Of a stretch of 6,346 nt of DNA, positions 1 through 4,853 are shown in pieces. How positions within the stretch are numbered: the first letter of the stretch is position 1; every line of letters starts with the position of its first letter. Under the pieces are notes generated by a model. That model was not told the origin of the DNA. It was given only the letters and a program-made list of their open reading frames with translations, and did no database searches. This DNA is from Candidatus Moraniibacteriota bacterium (GTDB taxonomy: Bacteria; Patescibacteriota; Minisyncoccia; Moranbacterales; UBA2206): assembly GCA_023261605.1 (NCBI GenBank), contig JAHFOP010000053.1, forward strand, positions 1-6,346, in the 5' to 3' direction. Made by a program: the position numbers and the translations under genes.

Positions 1-646
1 CTCGGAAATAGGAAGTGACGATGATAATGATCATAAGATATAATCCCAAAATCCCAAAAGTTATTTCGGTAGTATAAATTTGAGCGTGAAAAGGCATAAT
101 AAGATCGAGAAATTTGAGTCGAAGATATTTATCAAAGAGTAACGCGCCGGAATGAAAAAAGACCAAAACCGAAGATTCCACTGAGAGCCAAGTGTGTATT
201 TCATAAGAAAAAGCCGGTGAGAAAATTCTTTTGATGAGAGGCGCTCTGATGGCTAGACCAAAAAACATTACGAGCCAAAGCAAAAAGTAGGCCATGAGTC
301 CTGAGGCGCGAGAAATATACCAAGCCCAAGGAGTGTCATTTTTTGCTAGAGCTTCTTGAGTGCTAATGGTTCGTATGGCGCTGGGGGAAGTATTGTCCAA
401 GGGGTTGGTTCCATCGACGATTTCTGCTCCATCCAAAATGCCATCCCCGTCCGTGTCAGGATTTTGTGGGTCGGTTTTGTATATTTCTTTTTCTCCTAAA
501 TCAGTTAGCCCGTCCAAATCGCTGTCCAATATGACATCTTTGCCATAATCGAGTTTATTTTCATTTTTAACTTGAGCCAAGGCGTTTCCATTGGTCAGGA
601 AAAATATAAGGGCAATGAAAATGAGACTACTGAAGCTATATCGCAT
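1..646 (-). CDS. Ferric-reductase-like heme membrane protein with TSP3 calcium-binding repeats (partial, C-terminus off window)
   Basis: Reading leftward from an ATG at 646-644, the frame stays open for 215 codons to the window edge. Residues 1-24 look like a Sec signal peptide (hydrophobic core, ending near NALAQ). Residues 41-84 hold two Asp-rich calcium-binding repeats of the bacterial TSP3 type (DSDLDGLTD, then DTDGDGILDGAE and GTNP). Three hydrophobic segments follow at about 107-131, 145-170 and 188-211. His151 and His165, 14 residues apart in the second segment, match the spacing of the heme-ligand pair known from the ferric reductase/NOX membrane domain. WYISRASGLMAY and the closing TSYFR also resemble that family. 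The second His pair and any FAD, NAD or FMN domain would lie beyond the window. The start is 8 nt after the apbE stop, so the two are probably co-transcribed; no clear ribosome binding site is seen. Inferred role: transmembrane electron transfer, working with the flavinylating enzyme upstream. An MsrQ-like heme protein is an alternative. Confidence 0.82.
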   Translation of the reverse strand, partial: MRYSFSSLIFIALIFFLTNGNALAQVKNENKLDYGKDVILDSDLDGLTDLGEKEIYKTDPQNPDTDGDGILDGAEIVDGTNPLDNTSPSAIRTISTQEALAKNDTPWAWYISRASGLMAYFLLWLVMFFGLAIRAPLIKRIFSPAFSYEIHTWLSVESSVLVFFHSGALLFDKYLRLKFLDLIMPFHAQIYTTEITFGILGLYLMIIIIVTSYFR

Positions 647-654
647 AGTATTTA

Positions 655-1566
655 TTATTTTGATTCCATTATAGTCTTATTTTGTTTAAGAAAAAAGGCT
701 TTGATTTTTTTCTCTTGAGCTTTTTTCATTCCCTCAGATAGTCCTGAAAGAAACAGAATTTTGGCCCATACGTCCGCCTTCTCTACATTTTCTTCCACCA
801 CTGTCACTGATCGCAAGGTAAAGGAAAAATTGTTTGGTTGGTGCGGATTGATGAGATGATGAAATTTTTTTTCTCCTTTTCTCCAATTTCTTCTTACGCT
901 CCCGCTAGTGGCTACTGCTTCGTTTGAAATTTCTAGGAGGCTTTCATTTTCATTTTGTGAGCCTTCTAGCGCGATTCCCCAAGGGTTCCCTTGGTTATTT
1001 TTTCCACTGGCAAACATATCTCCGCCAGAGTCAATTAAAAAATTTTTCAGACCTTGGAGTCGGAGAAAATCCGCTACGCGGTCGGTGATGTAGCCCTTTG
1101 CAATGCCTGATAAATCCATGCGCCTCTGAAATTTTATCCTGTCATTTTCGATTATTAAATCATGTTCTAAATCTTCTGGACATATTTTTTCACTCAGTTT
1201 ATCCATGGTCTCAGTTGAAGAGAAGTCTTCCGCAGAAAAATTTCTGTTGTAGCCGATTTTTTCTAAGGCTTCTAAAATTCTGGGATCAAATAGCCCAGCA
1301 CTTTCTTTGAAATAGGCGAGTGATTTTTTAGCTACGGCTAGCATGTCTGGAGAAGCTTTGAAAAATATACCTAAGCTAGAATTTATTTTTGATAGTTCAC
1401 TTTCTTTACTAAAGCGACTAAAAATGCTTTCTTGTTGGTGATAAATTTCCTTAACGGATAGAAAAATTTTCTTAATTTCAGGATCATCTAAATCGTGCCC
1501 TACAATTTGCAAATAAACATCTGTGCCGAGCGCTCGCCATTCTTTTTCGGCGTATTTATCTTCCAT
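655..1566 (-). CDS. apbE: FAD:protein FMN transferase (ApbE family)
   Basis: 303 residues, a normal length for the ApbE family, which transfers FMN from FAD onto a Ser/Thr of target proteins in a Mg2+-dependent reaction. Family landmarks occur in order: ALGT (12-15), FSRFSKESELSKIN (49-62), GLFDPRI (91-97), DLSGIAKGY (151-159), IDSGGD (178-183), WGIALEG (196-202), ATSGSVRRNW (219-228), HHLINP (236-241), SVTVV (253-257) and ADVWAKILFLSG (264-275). Asp265 matches the metal-binding Asp of the C-terminal motif. Four residues later, where Thr is common in characterised members, there is Lys269. The N-terminus (MEDKYAEKEW) has no signal peptide or lipobox, unlike the lipoprotein ApbEs, so a cytoplasmic location is suggested. 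It starts 2 nt after the preceding gene's stop, and the ferric-reductase-like gene begins 8 nt after its own stop. No FMN_bind target with a clear D-x-x-S/T-G-A-S/T motif is visible in this operon. Confidence 0.95.
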   Translation of the reverse strand: MEDKYAEKEWRALGTDVYLQIVGHDLDDPEIKKIFLSVKEIYHQQESIFSRFSKESELSKINSSLGIFFKASPDMLAVAKKSLAYFKESAGLFDPRILEALEKIGYNRNFSAEDFSSTETMDKLSEKICPEDLEHDLIIENDRIKFQRRMDLSGIAKGYITDRVADFLRLQGLKNFLIDSGGDMFASGKNNQGNPWGIALEGSQNENESLLEISNEAVATSGSVRRNWRKGEKKFHHLINPHQPNNFSFTLRSVTVVEENVEKADVWAKILFLSGLSEGMKKAQEKKIKAFFLKQNKTIMESK

Positions 1567-1568
1567 AA

Positions 1569-1898
1569 TTAATTCTCGAACTTGTCTACAATGCCATTCT
1601 TGTTATTATCTTCCACTATATATATTTCCGGAATGGTCGGATGTGGATCGTTTTTGTCCAAAATTCCATCGCCATCACTATCGCGTAGGGTTGTGGTTAT
1701 TGTTGAAGTCGATGTGCTGGGCGTTGTTTGGGCCTGAGAAGTGACAACGCTGGCGGGTTGTATCGTTTTTATCACACTTCCTTGGTAATCATCGCCACTC
1801 TCATTTTCATCGGCTGCTCTGGCAAAAAATTGAACGGCAAGCATCGAAAAAGCCGCGAGGACAAATAAACCAAAGAAGAAATATTTTTTCTTTTTCAT
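1569..1898 (-). CDS. Small secreted protein with two EF-hand/TSP3-like calcium loops
   Basis: 109 residues. MKKKK is followed by a hydrophobic stretch (6-24) and an A-x-A site (ARA, 26-28), a good Sec signal peptide. A Ser/Thr-rich low-complexity linker covers about 50-70. Then come two 12-residue acidic loops: DSDGDGILDKND (73-84), and DNNKNGIVDKFE (97-108), which has the 1-3-5-9-12 spacing of an EF-hand loop and ends the protein. The first loop resembles those in the membrane reductase encoded two genes downstream, so the operon makes two exported calcium-binding proteins. The stop is 2 nt before apbE, implying translational coupling. No Shine-Dalgarno sequence is evident. No named family is recognised. 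A role as an extracytoplasmic partner or structural calcium-binding module of the redox system is inference from context only. Confidence 0.8.
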   Translation of the reverse strand: MKKKKYFFFGLFVLAAFSMLAVQFFARAADENESGDDYQGSVIKTIQPASVVTSQAQTTPSTSTSTITTTLRDSDGDGILDKNDPHPTIPEIYIVEDNNKNGIVDKFEN

Positions 1899-1907
1899 AG
1901 TGGATGG

Positions 1908-2231
1908 TTAGGAAGTTTTGGTTTTTCTACTGGGGGTTGTGGTTGATTTTGTGATGGGTGCTGGCGCTTGAACAGTGGTTGTTGTTTGGCTGTTTTGAGT
2001 TATGCTTTTTGGAGAATTATTCAAGCTACGCAGCTTGTTCTCTCTATCTGTGACAATATTGGATTGTGTCTGTAGAATGCTTCCATCTACGGGGGTGAGA
2101 GTGTCGCTTTTGGCTATTTCTGTAGAAAAATTATTCTTAGCATTTTCTTTAATACCTAAAACAATCAAAATCACCAGAAGTATATTGATGACAAAGACAA
2201 ATATTTTTTGACAATGCGTTTTGATGTCCAT
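1908..2231 (-). CDS. Small single-pass membrane protein with Ser/Thr/Pro-rich tail (hypothetical)
   Basis: 107 residues. One strong hydrophobic helix (about 10-27, IFVFVINILLVILIVLG) follows a short N-terminus with one Cys, without an obvious cleavage site. A membrane anchor with the rest outside the cell is therefore likely. The remainder is polar and probably disordered, ending in a Thr-rich region (TTTTV, STTTPSRKTKTS). It appears to be the first gene of the minus-strand operon: an extended -10 element lies 46 nt upstream, and the next gene begins 9 nt after its stop. The Thr-rich tail resembles the linker of the next protein, but the sequences are too simple to claim homology. No family is recognised. 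A role as an anchor or spacer for the calcium-binding/redox proteins is speculation from position. Confidence 0.65.
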   Translation of the reverse strand: MDIKTHCQKIFVFVINILLVILIVLGIKENAKNNFSTEIAKSDTLTPVDGSILQTQSNIVTDRENKLRSLNNSPKSITQNSQTTTTVQAPAPITKSTTTPSRKTKTS

Positions 2232-2276
2232 GCGCTAAAAAATGATTACATAAAAAATCAACGTATCAACTACCAC

Positions 2277-2285
2277 ATTCTACCA
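2277..2285 (-). promoter_or_regulatory. Extended -10 promoter for the minus-strand redox operon
   Basis: Read on the minus strand, TGGTAGAAT (2285 down to 2277) is an extended -10 element with one mismatch to TATAAT. No good -35 box lies at 16-18 bp; a TTGAAA occurs only 12 bp upstream. It would give a leader of roughly 40 nt before the ATG at 2231. It is the best candidate in the 188-bp divergent region. Confidence 0.4.
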
Positions 2286-2337
2286 TTAAATTTATTTCAA
2301 GGCCATCAGGTCGGTAGGGTTTTTTGATTGATAAGAT

Positions 2338-2368
2338 AGGACAGAAGTGTTAGTATTGTAGATAAAAT
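2338..2368 (+). promoter_or_regulatory. Possible promoter for the 89-residue membrane protein gene
   Basis: TAAAAT (2363-2368) matches a -10 box at five of six positions. The only -35-like sequence is AGGACA (2338-2343), at a long 19-bp spacing. This is weak evidence, but some promoter is needed here because the gene at 2420 has no co-directional neighbour upstream. Confidence 0.25.
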
Positions 2369-2407
2369 AGCTATCATACAGTTCTTTAATCAAACATCTT
2401 TATAAAT

Positions 2408-2413
2408 AAGGAG
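2408..2413 (+). promoter_or_regulatory. Strong Shine-Dalgarno site AAGGAG
   Basis: AAGGAG sits 6 nt before the ATG at 2420 and fixes that start. It stands out because secE, nusG, rplK and the other genes here lack any comparable purine box at a proper distance. Confidence 0.85.
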
Positions 2414-2419
2414 CTTATT

Positions 2420-2689
2420 ATGTCAGATGAAAATGAGAATAAGGATAGAAATGAGCGGGTACTACTCACGGTACTGGTTATTTTCTTATGCTTGATTACT
2501 GGCAATATTTTGGGTTTCGGGGGGATATATAAGACGCGGCAAGAAAACTTGGATCTAAGAGGTGATCTTTGTTATGCCAATCGAGCCAAAATGGATGCGG
2601 AAAAAGCCTATCAAGAATTAAGAAAGAGACATGTTGTTTTGGAGGGTCAATATCATGCTTTGGAGAAGAAGAATATACATTGCAAGTAA
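2420..2689 (+). CDS. Hypothetical single-pass membrane protein with coiled-coil tail
   Basis: 89 residues. A highly charged N-terminus (MSDENENKDRNER) precedes a hydrophobic helix at about 14-36. A charged, helix-forming region rich in Glu, Lys, Leu and Ala (38-86) probably forms a short coiled coil. Two Cys lie outside the membrane segment, at 51 and 88. The start is secure because of the AAGGAG box 6 nt upstream. It seems to be a single-gene unit: divergent from the redox operon on the left and closed by a hairpin and T-run on the right. The layout (short N-terminus, one helix, coil) resembles small division or septum proteins such as FtsL/DivIC, and also small phage proteins, but no family-specific residues support either. 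Function unknown. Confidence 0.75.
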   Translation: MSDENENKDRNERVLLTVLVIFLCLITGNILGFGGIYKTRQENLDLRGDLCYANRAKMDAEKAYQELRKRHVVLEGQYHALEKKNIHCK

Positions 2690-2708
2690 GTGTGAAAAAG
2701 ATCTACCA

Positions 2709-2760
2709 GTGGGACGATTGATCAAACAGAATCAATCGCCCCACGAATTATTCCTTTTTT
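2709..2760 (+). terminator. Rho-independent terminator after the 89-residue gene
   Basis: GTGGG-A-CGATTGAT (2709-2722) pairs with ATCAATCG-C-CCCAC (2731-2744): 13 pairs with one A/C mismatch and an 8-nt loop. A T-rich run ends in six T (2755-2760). The T-run begins about 7-10 nt after the stem, so termination may be imperfect. Confidence 0.6.
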
Positions 2761-2780
2761 AACAGGCTAAAATCGACCCA

Positions 2781-2809
2781 TTGACACGAATTGAAAAAGC
2801 ATATATTAT
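2781..2809 (+). promoter_or_regulatory. Sigma-70-type promoter of the secE-nusG-rplK-rplA operon
   Basis: A perfect -35 box TTGACA (2781-2786), a 17-bp spacer and the -10 box TATTAT (2804-2809, five of six matches). Transcription would begin near 2816, giving a leader of about 42 nt to the secE ATG. This is the best consensus match in the window, as expected for a highly expressed ribosomal operon. Confidence 0.8.
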
Positions 2810-2821
2810 AGAAATAAGAAA

Positions 2822-2842
2822 AAAAGCCCCCGAAGGGCTTTT
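2822..2842 (+). promoter_or_regulatory. Leader hairpin between promoter and secE
   Basis: AAAAGCCC (2822-2829) pairs perfectly with GGGCTTTT (2835-2842) around CCGAA. From the predicted start site it would form about 6 nt from the 5' end of the mRNA and end 15 nt before the secE ATG. On the plus strand all four T residues are inside the stem and A residues follow, so it is a poor terminator there. On the minus strand the same stem has a TTCGG loop and is followed by a run of seven T, so it could stop antisense transcription. A 5'-end stabiliser or an attenuator are possible plus-strand roles. Confidence 0.6.
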
Positions 2843-2857
2843 AAAAAAGCTTAAATT

Positions 2858-3043
2858 ATGGATAATTTTACAAATTTTCTCAAAGAGGCTCGAGCAGAAC
2901 TGTTAAAGGTTAATTGGCCGTCAAAGGAAAAAACAATCAATTACACCTTGGTAGTGATTGGGATTAGCATTGCCACTGCCGCTTTCCTGGGTGGGCTTGA
3001 CTGGATTTTTGAGACGTTATTAAAAATGTTTATATTAAAATAA
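2858..3043 (+). CDS. secE: Preprotein translocase subunit SecE
   Basis: 61 residues, the usual size of the short bacterial SecE with one membrane helix. SecE clamps SecY in the SecYEG channel of the cytoplasmic membrane. The amphipathic N-terminal helix carries the conserved core EARAELLKVNWPSKEKT (10-26), with the diagnostic K-V-x-W-P-S. A single hydrophobic segment follows (about 29-58). It is the first gene of the operon and nusG starts only 2 nt after its stop, the very common secE-nusG arrangement. No tRNA-Trp or rpmG gene precedes it, unlike many bacteria. No Shine-Dalgarno sequence is visible upstream of the ATG. Confidence 0.96.
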   Translation: MDNFTNFLKEARAELLKVNWPSKEKTINYTLVVIGISIATAAFLGGLDWIFETLLKMFILK

Positions 3044-3045
3044 TT

Positions 3046-3591
3046 ATGGCCAAACAAACACAACATCATGGACGAGCCTGGTACGTTCTCCATACATACT
3101 CCGGTTACGAAGATAATGTAGCGCGCAACTTGAAACAAAGAATCGAATCAATGGATATGCAAGACGCCATTTTTGATGTCATGGTACCGATTGAGAAGAA
3201 AATCAAAATCAAGGCTTCAAAGCGCACCGTAGTGGAAGAAAAAATTTACCCCGGTTATGTTTTGGTGAATATGATTGTGACGGATGCTTCGTGGTATGTG
3301 GTGCGCAACACTCCGAACGTGACTGGCTTTATCGGTCTTGGAACCACTCCGACTCCGGTTGATCCGGCGGAAATTGAAATGCTCAAGAAACGTATGGGCG
3401 TGGCTGAACCGAAATACAAAATTGATGTGGCCAATGGCGACTCAGTGAAAATCATCGACGGACCATTTAAGGATTTTGACGGCAAGGTGGATAAAGTCGA
3501 TGAAGAAAAAGGTCGCGTCAAGGTGTTGGTTTCCATTTTTGGACGCGAAACTCCGGTAGAATTGGACTTTTTACAGATTAATAAAATATAA
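3046..3591 (+). CDS. nusG: Transcription termination/antitermination protein NusG
   Basis: 181 residues, the standard length. The NGN domain (about 10-105) begins with AWYVLHTYSGYEDNVARNL and includes the conserved YPGYVLVNM (68-76) and the VRNTPNVTGFIG core (86-97), which contacts the RNA polymerase clamp. A KOW domain follows (about 129-178): GDSVKIIDGPFKDFDGKV, then GRVKVLVSIFGRETPVEL. NusG suppresses pausing and links polymerase to Rho or to the ribosome through S10. It lies 2 nt after secE and 11 nt before rplK. No Shine-Dalgarno box precedes the ATG, so initiation probably relies on coupling with secE or on AT-rich unstructured mRNA. Confidence 0.98.
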   Translation: MAKQTQHHGRAWYVLHTYSGYEDNVARNLKQRIESMDMQDAIFDVMVPIEKKIKIKASKRTVVEEKIYPGYVLVNMIVTDASWYVVRNTPNVTGFIGLGTTPTPVDPAEIEMLKKRMGVAEPKYKIDVANGDSVKIIDGPFKDFDGKVDKVDEEKGRVKVLVSIFGRETPVELDFLQINKI

Positions 3592-3602
3592 GAATTATTC
3601 AT

Positions 3603-4028
3603 ATGGCAAAGAAAATTAAAACAGTTATCAAATTGCAAATTCAAGCGGGCAAAGCCAATCCGGCACCACCAGTTGGACCGGCTTTGGGACAACATGGCCT
3701 CAACATTCAAGAATTTTGCGTAAAATTCAACGATGCTACTAAAGATAAGATGGGCGACATCATTCCGGCTGAAATCACCATCTTTGAAGATCGCACTTTT
3801 TCTTTTGTTTTGAAAACTCCTCCAGCGTCTGATTTGCTCAGAAAAGCGGCTGGCATCCAAAAGGGTTCTGGCAGTCCATTGAAAGATAAAGTGGGCAAAA
3901 TTACCGAAGCACAACTGCGAGAAATTGCGGAAAAGAAAATGCCGGACATCAATGCGAATGATGTGGAAGCGGCTATGAAGATCATTGCCGGCACAGCTAG
4001 AAGCATGGGAATTAAAATTGAAGGTTAA
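3603..4028 (+). CDS. rplK: 50S ribosomal protein L11
   Basis: 141 residues, exactly the usual length. L11 binds the GTPase-associated centre of 23S rRNA together with L10. The N-terminal domain has the proline-rich signature QAGKANPAPPVGPALGQHGL (14-33), the site linked to thiopeptide and RelA action. The C-terminal RNA-binding domain includes LLRKAAGIQKGSG (78-90) and ends in the conserved DVEAAMKIIAGTARSMGI (120-137). It follows nusG by 11 nt and is followed by a structured 57-nt spacer before the L1 start. No Shine-Dalgarno box precedes the ATG. Confidence 0.98.
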   Translation: MAKKIKTVIKLQIQAGKANPAPPVGPALGQHGLNIQEFCVKFNDATKDKMGDIIPAEITIFEDRTFSFVLKTPPASDLLRKAAGIQKGSGSPLKDKVGKITEAQLREIAEKKMPDINANDVEAAMKIIAGTARSMGIKIEG

Positions 4029-4035
4029 TTAATAA

Positions 4036-4079
4036 TTTGTGGGAGACCCGACGCTATGTTGGATCATTTGCACCACGAA
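4036..4079 (+). promoter_or_regulatory. L1-binding mRNA element (23S rRNA mimic) before rplA
   Basis: Two helices can be drawn. The outer is TTTGTGG (4036-4042) with CCACGAA (4073-4079), 7 pairs including one T/G. The inner is GACCCGAC (4045-4052) with GTTGGATC (4058-4065), 7 of 8 positions paired including one G/T, loop GCTAT. They are separated by an asymmetric internal loop, GA on the 5' side and seven bases (ATTTGCA) on the 3' side. As I recall it, the E. coli 23S L1-stalk site has the same shape and key bases: GUGGGAGG opposite a longer strand ending in AUACCAC. L1 is known to repress its own operon by binding such a mimic. The element ends 6 nt before the ATG at 4086, so bound L1 would cover the start. 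Confidence 0.75.
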
Positions 4080-4085
4080 AAATAT

Positions 4086-4775
4086 ATGAAACACGGGAAA
4101 AAGTATCGAGCGGTAGTTGAGAAGTTTGATAAGTTCAAAACATATTCTTTGGCAGAGGCACTCAAATTCTTAAAAGAGAATAAGATTTCCAAGTTTGATG
4201 AATCGGTAGAGGTGCACATTAAGACCAACATTGATCCGAAGAAGACTGATCAGCAATTACGCGGCACGACTGAATTGCCACACGGCACCGGTAAAACGAA
4301 AAAAGTTGTCGTTATCACTACGACGCACGCCGCCGACGCGAAAGAAGCGGGCGCTGACGCGGTGGTGGGGGATGAGTTTATTGAAAAGATCAAATCAGGC
4401 AAAGCTTTTGTGGGCAAAGACGCTTTTGATGTTTTGGTGGCCACTCCGGAAATGATGCCGAAACTCGCGCCAGTGGCGAAAATCCTGGGACCGAAAGGTC
4501 TGATGCCAAATCCCAAGACTGAAACAGTGACGACCAAAATCAAAGAAACGGTGGCAGCGTTGAAGCGTGGCAAGGTGGCTTTCAAAAATGATAATGGCGC
4601 CATTGTGCATCAAGTTGTGGGCAAGTTGTCATTTGAGGATGCCAAACTCATTGAAAATATCAATTCTTTCATCGCTAGCCTCGAAAAATTCAAACCGACC
4701 AAATCTAAGGGCAAACTGATAACTGGAATAAGCCTTTCTTCCACGATGGGAGTCGGCATGAAAGTTACTATCTAA
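4086..4775 (+). CDS. rplA: 50S ribosomal protein L1
   Basis: 229 residues, the usual length, forming the mobile L1 stalk near the ribosomal E site. It begins with the canonical MKHGKKYRAV. Conserved blocks follow: LPHGTGK (64-70), VATPEMM (108-114), LGPKGLMPNPKTETVT (124-139), KRGKVAFKND (160-169) and STMGVGM (219-225). An in-frame ATG at 4056 would add ten residues (MLDHLHHEKY). I reject it because it lies in the apical loop of the predicted L1-binding hairpin, adds residues foreign to the family, and would make the protein too long. It is the last gene of the operon, with a strong terminator 17 nt after the stop. Translation is probably repressed by its own product through the hairpin just upstream. 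Confidence 0.97.
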   Translation: MKHGKKYRAVVEKFDKFKTYSLAEALKFLKENKISKFDESVEVHIKTNIDPKKTDQQLRGTTELPHGTGKTKKVVVITTTHAADAKEAGADAVVGDEFIEKIKSGKAFVGKDAFDVLVATPEMMPKLAPVAKILGPKGLMPNPKTETVTTKIKETVAALKRGKVAFKNDNGAIVHQVVGKLSFEDAKLIENINSFIASLEKFKPTKSKGKLITGISLSSTMGVGMKVTI

Positions 4776-4791
4776 TTTAGGTTTATAACAG

Positions 4792-4816
4792 AAAGCGCCC
4801 TGAGGCGCTTTTTTTT
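4792..4816 (+). terminator. Rho-independent terminator of the ribosomal operon
   Basis: AAAGCGCC (4792-4799) pairs perfectly with GGCGCTTT (4804-4811) around the loop CTGA. An unbroken run of eight T (4809-4816) follows. It is the strongest terminator in the window and sits just after the rplA stop. Confidence 0.93.
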
Positions 4817-4817
4817 G

Positions 4818-4826
4818 TGCTATAAT
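4818..4826 (+). promoter_or_regulatory. Extended -10 promoter for the 161-residue gene
   Basis: TGCTATAAT is a perfect -10 box with the extended TG motif, starting 2 bp after the T-run of the preceding terminator. No good -35 box exists at the expected distance, where terminator stem sequence lies. The predicted start near 4833 gives a leader of about 20 nt before the ATG at 4854. Confidence 0.7.
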
Positions 4827-4853
4827 TGAAAAAATAATAACGTAATAAAAAAT

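Noticed and set aside
360..548. Plus-strand open frame in the left region
   Set aside because: It lies opposite the TSP3-reductase coding sequence, which has a signal peptide, repeats and membrane helices in order.
2690..2857. tRNA-Trp or rpmG gene before secE, as in many bacteria
   Set aside because: No cloverleaf, CCA end or zinc-ribbon L33 frame is present. The 168 bases hold only a terminator, a promoter and a leader hairpin.
3255..3914. 219-codon minus-strand open frame across nusG and rplK
   Set aside because: It spans two certain core genes in antisense, with no recognisable domain. It arises from codon bias of the plus-strand genes.
4056..4085. Upstream ATG giving a ten-residue longer L1
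   Set aside because: The ATG is in the apical loop of the predicted L1-binding hairpin and precedes the family's canonical N-terminus at 4086.
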